A stretch of DNA of 64,000 nt from JAGVSR01 sp031413815. GTDB lineage: Bacteria > Pseudomonadota > Alphaproteobacteria > Rhizobiales > Hyphomicrobiaceae. The stretch is taken from positions 1-64,000 of the forward strand of contig JANOFU010000112.1 of the NCBI GenBank assembly GCA_031413815.1, written 5' to 3'. Every line of letters begins with the position of its first letter. The stretch's first letter is position 1. The notes beneath the pieces were generated by a model, which was given only the letters and a program-made list of their open reading frames with translations, was not told the origin of the DNA and did not search any database. Shown here piece after piece: positions 35,089 through 42,224 of this stretch. The position numbers were made by a program, and so were the translations under genes.

Positions 35089-36246
35089 CTACTCGCCCGC
35101 GACGATGATCGGTTCGGCGGCGGTGCCGCGATCCTTGGTCAGGCCGAGTTGAACTTTGGCCTTTTCGCGCAGGACGTCGATGGGTTTGAGCTTGCCGGCG
35201 GTTTCATAGTGCCAATAGGTCCAGCCGTTGCAGGCGGTCTTGCCCTGCACTTCTGCGCCGACGCGGTGGATGGAGCCTTGAATGCCGGGAACAGCCAGCG
35301 AGCCATCGGCTTTCACTTCGGCGCGGACGCGGCGGCGCTCGTCATAAAGCGGGCTGCCGGCATGCACGATGCCGAGTTCGATCAACGTGCCGAACGGAAC
35401 GCGCGGTTCTGTGCGCTTTGAACGAACTGTGTCGAGGGCGCTGCCGGAAAGGGGTTTGACGGCGGCAATGCGCTCAGTCGCGGCTTTGGCGTAGTCGGGA
35501 TCGCGCTCGATGCCGATCCATTTGCGGCCGAGACGCTCGGCCACCGCACCCGTTGTGCCGGTGCCAAAGAACGGATCAAGGACGGTATCGCCAACGTTTG
35601 ACGAGGCGAGAAGCACGCGATGCAGCAGCGCTTCTGGTTTTTGCGTGGGGTGCGCCTTGCGGCCGCCGTCGTCCTTCAGGCGTTCAGGTCCCGCGCAAAT
35701 CGGGAACAGCCAATCGGAGCGCATCTGCAGATCGTCGTTGAGGGCCTTGAGGCTCTCATAGTTGAATGTGGGCCGCGACTTCTGATCGCGCGACGCCCAG
35801 ATCAGCGTTTCATGCGCATTGGTGAAGCGCTTGCCGCGGAAGTTCGGCATCGGGTTCACTTTGCGCCACACGACGTCGTTCAAGATCCAGAAGCCGAGAT
35901 CCTGTAGCGCCGTGCCGAGGCGGAACACGTTGTGATAGGAGCCGATGACCCAGATGGCCCCATCCGGCTTCAGCACGCGTTGGCATTCGGTGAGCCAGGC
36001 GCGGCAGAATTTATCATATTCGGCGAACGAGGAGAACTTGTCCCACTCGTCATCGACCCCATCAACGCGCGTGTTGTTCGGGCGCAGAAGCTCGGCGGCC
36101 AGCTGTAGATTGTAGGGCGGATCTGCGAAGACGAGATCTACGGAACCAGAAGGAATCCGTCGAAGCTCATTGAGGCAATCCCCAACCAAGATTCGATTGC
36201 CGGCCACAGCCGGGCTTGGAACACGACGCAAAACCATTGAACGCAA
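35089..36246 (-). CDS. ccrM: CcrM-type adenine-N6 DNA methyltransferase
   Basis: Orphan cell-cycle methyltransferase expected to methylate adenine in GANTC. The 385-residue beta-class enzyme has catalytic motif IV DPPYNLQL (about 42-49), motif GSYHNVFRLG, target-recognition region, SAM-binding motif I DPFFGTGTTG and the C-terminal RAMA-like domain (VPFGTLIELGIVHAGSPLYDERRR...VQGKTACNGWTYWHYE) found in CcrM. No restriction gene is adjacent. Start is ATG 36246 or the fourth-codon ATG at 36237. Two CtrA-like boxes lie 69-111 bases upstream, as in the Caulobacter regulatory circuit where CtrA activates ccrM late in the cycle. Confidence 0.95.
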   Translation of the reverse strand: MRSMVLRRVPSPAVAGNRILVGDCLNELRRIPSGSVDLVFADPPYNLQLAAELLRPNNTRVDGVDDEWDKFSSFAEYDKFCRAWLTECQRVLKPDGAIWVIGSYHNVFRLGTALQDLGFWILNDVVWRKVNPMPNFRGKRFTNAHETLIWASRDQKSRPTFNYESLKALNDDLQMRSDWLFPICAGPERLKDDGGRKAHPTQKPEALLHRVLLASSNVGDTVLDPFFGTGTTGAVAERLGRKWIGIERDPDYAKAATERIAAVKPLSGSALDTVRSKRTEPRVPFGTLIELGIVHAGSPLYDERRRVRAEVKADGSLAVPGIQGSIHRVGAEVQGKTACNGWTYWHYETAGKLKPIDVLREKAKVQLGLTKDRGTAAEPIIVAGE

Positions 36247-36314
36247 CTCTCAACCAATTCCCACACAGTCCAAGGATCCATGACGCCCTCAACGCTACGC
36301 AAGATAAACGACCC

Positions 36315-36357
36315 GGTTAACAAAGTGTAAACGCGAGAGGTTAAGAAAGCGTAAACG
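36315..36357 (-). promoter_or_regulatory. two tandem CtrA-like boxes upstream of ccrM
   Basis: On the ccrM coding strand the sequence contains TTTA-CGCTTTC-TTAAC and TTTA-CACTTTG-TTAAC, 24 bases apart (36339-36357 and 36315-36333). Each differs from the CtrA consensus TTAA-N7-TTAAC at one base and has the right spacing. CtrA control of ccrM is established in Caulobacter; here it is inference from the sites. Confidence 0.7.
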
Positions 36358-36431
36358 AGGGCGTCGATCCGTGACGGCTTTGTGGAGACTCGCACGCCAT
36401 GGCGGCGAAGGATAGAGCCCGTTTCGCAGTT

Positions 36432-36491
36432 AATTCTGCAAGACGGAGAAATGCAAACGGGACCAGTTACCTGGTCCCGCAGAATTTTTTT
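36432..36491 (+). ncRNA. structured terminator or small RNA candidate
   Basis: On the plus strand AATTCTGC (36432-36439) pairs with GCAGAATT (36479-36486), enclosing a perfect 9-base stem CGGGACCAG/CTGGTCCCG (36458-36466/36471-36479, loop TTAC), which ends in TTTTTTT (36485-36491). No plus-strand gene lies upstream to be terminated: the neighbours ccrM and the PepSY gene are both on the minus strand. This suggests a small RNA ending at 36491 with an unknown 5' end within about 36330-36430. Confidence 0.4.
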
Positions 36492-36521
36492 GAACCGGAC
36501 GGACAGCTCTAGATTGGCGAC

Positions 36522-36827
36522 TTACTTCTTGTCTGGACTGTCTTCTTTTTTGCCGTCTTCGATTTCTTCTTTCACCACTTCAGCGGTGACGGGGTTGAAG
36601 TAGACCTCAACCTGCTTGCCGTCTTTGTTGTAGCCATAGATTTCGTAGCAGCTGCCTTCGACCTTGAAGATGTCGAATTTGTAGCCAAGCTCGGTGATCT
36701 TGGCTTTCATGGCGTCTTCAGCCAACCATTTGTCTTTGGCGTCTTTCGTGCACTCCGTATCAGCGAGGGCGGGCGTTGCTGCGAAGGCAACGGCTGCTGC
36801 AGCCAAAAACAAGCCTGTGCGGATCAT
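36522..36827 (-). CDS. PepSY-domain periplasmic protein
   Basis: A 101-residue exported protein. The signal peptide (MIRTGLFLAAAAVAFAATPALA) is followed by a PepSY domain (about 25-92; LAEDAMKAKITELGYKFDIFKVEGSCYEIYGYNKDGKQVEVYFNP type). Two Cys (TECTKD and GSCYEI) could form a disulfide. PepSY proteins often bind or inhibit peptidases or assist metal-related envelope processes; a specific role is not visible. The gene is monocistronic; the gap of 197 bases to the next gene holds its promoter. Confidence 0.88.
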   Translation of the reverse strand: MIRTGLFLAAAAVAFAATPALADTECTKDAKDKWLAEDAMKAKITELGYKFDIFKVEGSCYEIYGYNKDGKQVEVYFNPVTAEVVKEEIEDGKKEDSPDKK

Positions 36828-37024
36828 AATCGGTTCTCCATTCTTGGCGTAAGGGTAGGTATTATGTGTTTCGGTGCGTTGACGGCACGCGCGTGACGCC
36901 TCGACAACACCCTTGAGATAGGTTTTCCGACCAGCGCTGTCCAGAGCGGCCGCTGAGGGAGATTTTCCCCGGTTCGCGCCCCTAAGCGCGAGATGCTGCT
37001 GATTTCGGCCGGCTTGTGACGGGT

Positions 37025-38866
37025 TTAGCTGCGCGTCAGCTTTGGCGCATCGGCACTGAGCCGGCCTCCGTCGACCGGCGTGACGTCGATGACCGGCGGC
37101 GGGGCATCGCTGCCCTCTTCGTTGAGTACCATCAACAGCGGCGTTAGCCCCTCGACATCAACCATCGGGAACACTTCGATATCGCGGCGGGCCTGTTCGC
37201 TCCAGCCAGCAATGGTCAGCGCGCGTTCGGCCTTGGAGAACAGGCCGTGGTTGCGCAGCGGGTCGGCCTTGAGAAACGCCTTGTCCTGTTCAGACAGCGC
37301 GCCACCGTCAGATTTGCCGATTTTGCTGAGCCACGTTTTGCGGATTTCGGTCAGGTCGGTGTCGCTGGCCAGCGTTTCTTCGAGCTTCAGTTTTTCCAGT
37401 TCGCTTTTTCCGCGGCCCAGCCACCCGCTTTTCTCGGGCCATCGCACGAGCCCCATGTCGCTCAGGACTCCGGCCAGCTGATTGATCGCCAGCGCGCGTT
37501 GGGATTCAACGGGATCGCTGGCGTTGGCGCTGTAGAGGTTGGGGATCACCAAGTAGGACGCCTTGTTGTGATGGATGACGTGTTTGCGCACCCATTCCAT
37601 GTTGGCACCTTCGTCGGTGCGGCGAACGGCTGTGCGAACGGCTTCGCGGATCTGATGCACGACTTCGCCCGATGGGCGCAACGTGGCAGCGGGCGGTGGG
37701 TTGAGGATTGCCAGCGCGAGGAGACCGAGATCAACGCCAATCGTTGCAAGAAGGGCAATGAGATCGCGGCCGGTGATCGGATCGCCGTCTGACGTATGCG
37801 AAAACGGCTCTTTGCCGCCCGACGCGACATAGCGGACGAGGCCCGACGAGTATGCCCCGATGTTCTTCCAGAGATTTTTGACGGCATTGGCGACGCCGGC
37901 GGGGCCTTCGCTGAACGCGGCTTCGCGCAGTTTCAGTTCGGCGGGCTGGTCGGCCTGCTCGGCCGCCTGCGTGAGACGCTGCGCGAGAGTTGGGTCATAG
38001 CAACTGAAACCAGATTTTCCGGGTGCGATTGAGACGGATTCGGCAAGCGCACGCATTTCCGCCGCTGTCGATTTACCAAGCTCGTTGGAGCGGGCTGCGA
38101 TGTTGCGGGCCTTGCCGCGGATCTCAGACGCCTTGGCTTCGAAGGCTTTCTGGCGTTCTTCGACGGTGCCGCCGTCGAGGGATGACGCGGTCTGGCGCAG
38201 CAGTTCGACATCGGCCTGCACCGGAACAAGCCAAGACCGCGTCATGCCATCGCGAAGAGTGGTGATGGAATCCTTCACGCCGCGGCGCGCATTGTAAAGG
38301 GGTCCGCGTCCTGCACCCGAGGCTGTGCCGCAACTGCCGCCGCTGGTTTCCTCGCGAGACATCTGGCTTTCCGACCAGGCGACGACGTTATCCAGTTGCG
38401 ATCGCACCGCGTCCAGGCGGGCTGCCACCACACCGCTGGCGTCGCGCGCGTCTTCCTGCAAGCCCGCTAACCCAGTGCGGGTGGCTTCTTCGCCCGAAAT
38501 GAGGCTCCACCAGAAGCCGTAGCCGAAGCCGATCGACCAAACGGCGAGAAACACGTACAGCACGAACATGACGAGCCGGTCGCTGAGCTTGCGTTTGACG
38601 CCAAACGTTTCGCGCAAGGCGAGCCACATCAGGAACGTCAGGGCGACAACAACTCCGATGACCAGCACGTCGTTGGAGATCGACATGCCATCGGAGGGCG
38701 TTGCGGAGGTCGATGACGCGCCGATGATGAAATCGCGCATGCCGTGCCAAGTTGCGTAACCCGACAACAGCAGCAGCATCAAGGACGCGATGCCAATCAG
38801 CGTGTTGCGGCCAAGCACGTAGTAGAACGCATTGCCAATGCCGTCGCGTACGCCTGCCATGTCCAT
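37025..38866 (-). CDS. membrane protein of unknown function (613 aa)
   Basis: Unrecognised inner-membrane protein. Hydrophobic helices at about 22-42, 68-88 and 98-122, and a fourth near 390-410 (LIALLATIGVDLGLLALAIL). Between them is a long helical, probably coiled-coil segment (about 130-330, rich in Ala/Arg/Glu and Ser, with SQLDNVVAWSESQ and EERQKAFEAKASEIRGKARNI) likely on the periplasmic side. The C-terminal 200 residues look globular and cytoplasmic. The topology (paired TM plus long extracytoplasmic coiled coil) recalls sensory or scaffold proteins, but no known domain was recognised. It is alone on its strand; ATG 38866 (MDMAGVRDGIGNAF) is the start. Confidence 0.8.
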   Translation of the reverse strand: MDMAGVRDGIGNAFYYVLGRNTLIGIASLMLLLLSGYATWHGMRDFIIGASSTSATPSDGMSISNDVLVIGVVVALTFLMWLALRETFGVKRKLSDRLVMFVLYVFLAVWSIGFGYGFWWSLISGEEATRTGLAGLQEDARDASGVVAARLDAVRSQLDNVVAWSESQMSREETSGGSCGTASGAGRGPLYNARRGVKDSITTLRDGMTRSWLVPVQADVELLRQTASSLDGGTVEERQKAFEAKASEIRGKARNIAARSNELGKSTAAEMRALAESVSIAPGKSGFSCYDPTLAQRLTQAAEQADQPAELKLREAAFSEGPAGVANAVKNLWKNIGAYSSGLVRYVASGGKEPFSHTSDGDPITGRDLIALLATIGVDLGLLALAILNPPPAATLRPSGEVVHQIREAVRTAVRRTDEGANMEWVRKHVIHHNKASYLVIPNLYSANASDPVESQRALAINQLAGVLSDMGLVRWPEKSGWLGRGKSELEKLKLEETLASDTDLTEIRKTWLSKIGKSDGGALSEQDKAFLKADPLRNHGLFSKAERALTIAGWSEQARRDIEVFPMVDVEGLTPLLMVLNEEGSDAPPPVIDVTPVDGGRLSADAPKLTRS

Positions 38867-38974
38867 AGTCCCCCAGACCGCAAACTTTTATGAAACCGGG
38901 CAATACATGAAAACCCTGAGCTTGTCGCGGGGGACGAATGCGGTCGACCATCGATCTGGTGCTTGCGGGGCTGG

Positions 38975-39592
38975 CTAAGTGCCAGGACAGGCCCCGCCAC
39001 TCGCGGCCCAGCCCTTGATCAGCTCACCGAACTGTTTCTGAGTGCCGGGTGCTGGCGTTCGGCCCGCACCTGGTGCCCACGCCCAACCGACCAACGTGTC
39101 CTCTGCCATGTGCACGACGATCTCATCGAGAGTTTTGCCGCCATTTCGCTTCGGGTCTTTGATTTGCCGGCAGATCTCACCGAGAGATTTGCCCGCCCAC
39201 GCCATTTCGATGGGTGCCAGATGCCATAGCGGATGCCCCGGCACCTTGCCCGGTTCGAAGTTTTTTTCGCGATGGCACGTTGAACATCGCGCGGCTATGG
39301 CACCGAGATTGTCGTCGCCCCGAACGATATTCTGCTGGTGACGATGCAAATCATCGCCTTGTGTCGGGTGTTTGCCTGACGGGTGGCAATTGACACAGCG
39401 GGGATGTTGAATGACCGCACCCGCCTCTTGGAACAGAGCGACGGCACGAGCGGTCTTGTCATCAATGCCAGCGAATGTGTCTGCGGACTGGAGGATCCGA
39501 ACCGGAGATGGGTCCACAGGACCGGAGGCGGCATGTACAAAACCTGCTGTCATCACAACAGCTGCAGCGCATAACGAAGACGCGGTTCTCAT
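38975..39592 (-). CDS. periplasmic diheme cytochrome c-like protein
   Basis: A 205-residue exported protein with two CXXCH heme-binding motifs: CVNCH (near 66) and CSTCH (near 103). The sequence around them (GDDLHRHQQNIVRGDDNLGAIAARC) and the later WHLAPIEMAWAGKSLGEICRQIKDPKRNGGKT match a family often labelled 'isoquinoline 1-oxidoreductase subunit'; that label is an annotation habit, and no oxidoreductase partner is present here. A signal peptide (MRTASSLCAAAVVMTAG...) directs it to the periplasm. Function is probably electron transfer. Start ATG 39592. Confidence 0.82.
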   Translation of the reverse strand: MRTASSLCAAAVVMTAGFVHAASGPVDPSPVRILQSADTFAGIDDKTARAVALFQEAGAVIQHPRCVNCHPSGKHPTQGDDLHRHQQNIVRGDDNLGAIAARCSTCHREKNFEPGKVPGHPLWHLAPIEMAWAGKSLGEICRQIKDPKRNGGKTLDEIVVHMAEDTLVGWAWAPGAGRTPAPGTQKQFGELIKGWAASGGACPGT

Positions 39593-39902
39593 GCCTGCTG
39601 AACCTCTGAAATCTCTTACTGCCGGTTGCGTAACTCAGGCCGGGGCTGTTGGTTCCCTACCGCCTCAGGCGCTGTCATGGATATGACGACGGCAAGGCAC
39701 TGATGTTCCGGCTCGCACGCCTGCCATCACCAAAGATCCTCACAGACCATTCCTGGAAGGCGATTGCAACACCTGGCGGCATTTGTCGCGGGGGCAGGGT
39801 CATCAAGCAGCGAAATATGAACTTGCAAGACCGCGCATTACCAAGCCAGCTAGGTGCGCCGTAAGCGGGTCTTCGTAAGAGCGGAAACGTGGGGGTCAAA
39901 GG
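39593..39902. other. non-coding region upstream of the acyltransferase gene
   Basis: No gene is supported. A frame is open on each strand across 39650-39870, but neither has a ribosome site or known domain and one continues antisense through the acyltransferase. The hexamer CGTAAG occurs twice near 39860-39880. It should carry the promoters of the cytochrome (leftward) and acyltransferase (rightward) genes. Confidence 0.4.
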
Positions 39903-41909
39903 TTGAGCCAGCCTCAAAGTAATTTTGAACGTGGAACCTCGTACGCGGCTGAACAGCAGCACTCTGCAGACATTGAGGGTCTGCGCGCCATTTGTATTCT
40001 GGGAGTTGTATTTCATCATGCCCAAGTGCCCGGATTTCCAGGCGGGTTTACCGGCGTCGACGTCTTCTTCGTGATCTCCGGATTCTTGATCACGCGGATA
40101 CTTATAAATGAAATGGCGCGATCTGGCCGCGTCGATCTGAAGGCATTCTGGTCGCGCCGTGCGCGAAGGCTCTTGCCGAATGCTCTGATCGTTTTGGCGG
40201 CTGTACTTGTCGCAGGCGCTTTCTTCATGCCCGGATATGACTTTGATGTGGTTCGACGAGACGTGACTGCGGCTGCGCTGTACTTCTCGAATTTTCACTT
40301 TGCAGATAGGGCCGTCGATTATTTTCGACTTGATGACCCTCCAAGCCTCGTCATGCACTTCTGGTCTCTGAGTGTCGAGGAGCAGTTCTATGTCGTTTGG
40401 CCACTCGTGCTGGCACTTGTGTGCTGGTTGTTCCCAAGAAACTGGAGATGGGCTGGGATTGCGATCATTGCCGTGATCGTCACACTGTCTTTTGCGGCAA
40501 ACATACTGCTCGTGCACAGCAATCAACCGCTGGCTTTCTTCCATACGGGAACGAGATGTTGGCAACTTGGCGCGGGAGCGCTGCTTGCAGCGCTTGATCC
40601 GACTCGCTTGCGTGGACCTGGTAAAGCCATCAGTGGTCTTGGGTGGACTGGCCTCGCAGCTATTGCTCTTTCGTTCGTGATCTATGATGTGAATATGAAC
40701 TACCCAGGTGCATGGGCCGTGTTGCCCACGGTTGGCGCAATCGCCGTGATTGCATCAGCGACGGTCAGTGGAGCAGCACCAAACCCGATTTTGTTGAGCC
40801 GCCCACTCCAATGGATCGGAGCCCGGTCCTACAGTTGGTATCTTTGGCACTGGCCGGTTATTGTGTTTCTAGAGGCGCGATTCCCGGAAGCGGGTCAGTT
40901 TGCCTCCGGCGCAGCCCTCGTGTTGTCGCTGGCCATCGCGGCACTGGTTTATAAATTGATTGAAGATCCGGTGCGGAAGCAACAGCTGTGGCCTGCCTCA
41001 CCCGGGCCGACGCTGGCCGGGGCAGCAGCGTCTCTGGCTATTATTGTTGGGGGCGGATTTGCAACAGCGCAGGCCCTGGCAAAGTTTAGCTCAGGACCAT
41101 CAGAAGCGATTCTTGAGCACTTAAAGATTGCACGAACCGATCATGGTGCGAACTATCGAGACAAGTGTCACTTGCCGTATGATGCGACCGCTCAACCGGA
41201 ATGTTCATATGGTCAAAAGGGAGCGGCCAAACGGGTGGTGCTGTTCGGCGACAGTCATGCCGCCCAGTGGTTTGCCCCACTCGAGGTGGCTGCCCAAGCG
41301 CAAGGCTGGCAGCTGGATGCTTGGACGAAATCGTCGTGTCCATCGATCGATATCTCGGTCTGGTACAGACCGCGAAAGGCACTGTTTGCGGAGTGTGACG
41401 TTTGGAGATCCACGATCCTCAAAGTGTTGACAGGCAGCGACAAGCCCGATCTTGTGATCATTGCAAATTTGGCAAACTATCTCGGCTGGATCGCCGACCG
41501 GCGCACTGGCCAGAAGCTCGACAAAATTCAAGCAGGCGAAGCAATCGAGACTGGTTTACGGGCAACCATTGGCACGCTCGAAAAGGCAGACATCAAGGTT
41601 GTCGTGCTCCGTGACACGCCAGTTGCATTCAAATCATTTGGCCGGTGTTTGGAGCTTAATGGGGGAGCTGCCTGCGATCGGCCGCGTACACAGGCCTTTC
41701 AAGGTGCCCAGCTTGAGGCCAGCGCCTTGGCAGGACACAGTGATCGCGTCCGCGTGTTCGATTTAACAGAGCACATCTGCAATGAGGCCACCTGTCCTGT
41801 CATGAAGGATGGAAAGGTCATCTACATCGATAGCCATCACTTGACGTCGAGCTTTGCAAAGTCTCTTTCACCGCAATTCGAAGACATTCTAAGGTGGGCA
41901 GAGCAGTAG
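39903..41909 (+). CDS. OafA-like O-acyltransferase with SGNH domain
   Basis: A 668-residue membrane acyltransferase (acyltransferase family 3, OafA/YrhL type), probably adding acyl groups to a surface polysaccharide. The N-terminal integral membrane domain (about 20-390) has the family hallmarks DIEGLRAICILGVVFHH, GVDVFFVISGFLITR, FWSRRARRLLPN and HFWSLSVEEQFYVVWPL, with about ten helices. The C-terminal periplasmic SGNH domain (about 430-665) has GDSHAAQWF with the catalytic Ser and a DSHHLT box near the end. The TTG start at 39903 follows GGGGGTCAAAGG. The gene is visibly AT-richer than its neighbours and has no polysaccharide cluster around it, which suggests horizontal gain. Confidence 0.92.
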   Translation: MSQPQSNFERGTSYAAEQQHSADIEGLRAICILGVVFHHAQVPGFPGGFTGVDVFFVISGFLITRILINEMARSGRVDLKAFWSRRARRLLPNALIVLAAVLVAGAFFMPGYDFDVVRRDVTAAALYFSNFHFADRAVDYFRLDDPPSLVMHFWSLSVEEQFYVVWPLVLALVCWLFPRNWRWAGIAIIAVIVTLSFAANILLVHSNQPLAFFHTGTRCWQLGAGALLAALDPTRLRGPGKAISGLGWTGLAAIALSFVIYDVNMNYPGAWAVLPTVGAIAVIASATVSGAAPNPILLSRPLQWIGARSYSWYLWHWPVIVFLEARFPEAGQFASGAALVLSLAIAALVYKLIEDPVRKQQLWPASPGPTLAGAAASLAIIVGGGFATAQALAKFSSGPSEAILEHLKIARTDHGANYRDKCHLPYDATAQPECSYGQKGAAKRVVLFGDSHAAQWFAPLEVAAQAQGWQLDAWTKSSCPSIDISVWYRPRKALFAECDVWRSTILKVLTGSDKPDLVIIANLANYLGWIADRRTGQKLDKIQAGEAIETGLRATIGTLEKADIKVVVLRDTPVAFKSFGRCLELNGGAACDRPRTQAFQGAQLEASALAGHSDRVRVFDLTEHICNEATCPVMKDGKVIYIDSHHLTSSFAKSLSPQFEDILRWAEQ

Positions 41910-42224
41910 CATGTGTTTGCTCGCACCGGCTTAAGCCACCTCGCTTAGGCCACACCCCAAGCCGATCTACGGGCTCGAGTGAGCGGCAGTGCATTGGTCA
42001 GCCGCAGAGACGGGCGGGGCTGGCCCGAACAACTCCAGCATGGTTTCAACGGCAGCGAACATTCGCCAGGCACTTTGCGGCAACACTATCCCGATCAAAG
42101 ACGATCCGCGAGAGAATGCGCTGGAACCGTCACAACTGGGGGATATACTCACACAATTAACTCATCATTTTTTGCGCCTGCAGCATTGGGCGCATGGTCT
42201 TTTTTTTGTTGCGAGTAGACCACC
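41910..42224 (+). other. non-coding region upstream of the 42.2-47.4 kb operon
   Basis: No gene is supported. The last 80 bases hold the promoter/attenuator-like elements annotated separately; the rest (41910-42140) shows only overlapping short frames with no ribosome site. Confidence 0.45.
42144..42207 (+). promoter_or_regulatory. -10-like box and terminator-like hairpin ahead of the operon
   Basis: TATACT (42144-42149) is a good -10 hexamer, with only a weak -35 (CTGGAA at 42121). It is followed by a hairpin GCGCC/GGCGC (42174-42178/42189-42193), then ATGGTC and eight T (42200-42207). This looks like an intrinsic terminator in the leader, 17 bases before the start codon at 42225, so expression could be attenuated until a trigger allows read-through. 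Stem is short, so efficiency is doubtful. Confidence 0.45.

Noticed and set aside
35089..36246. Methyltransferase as part of a restriction-modification system
   Set aside because: No restriction gene is adjacent and the RAMA-like C-terminal domain with CtrA-like boxes identifies a CcrM-type orphan enzyme.
39675..40565. 296-codon minus-strand frame
   Set aside because: It is antisense to the clear acyltransferase and has no ribosome site or recognisable domain; a shadow of codon bias.
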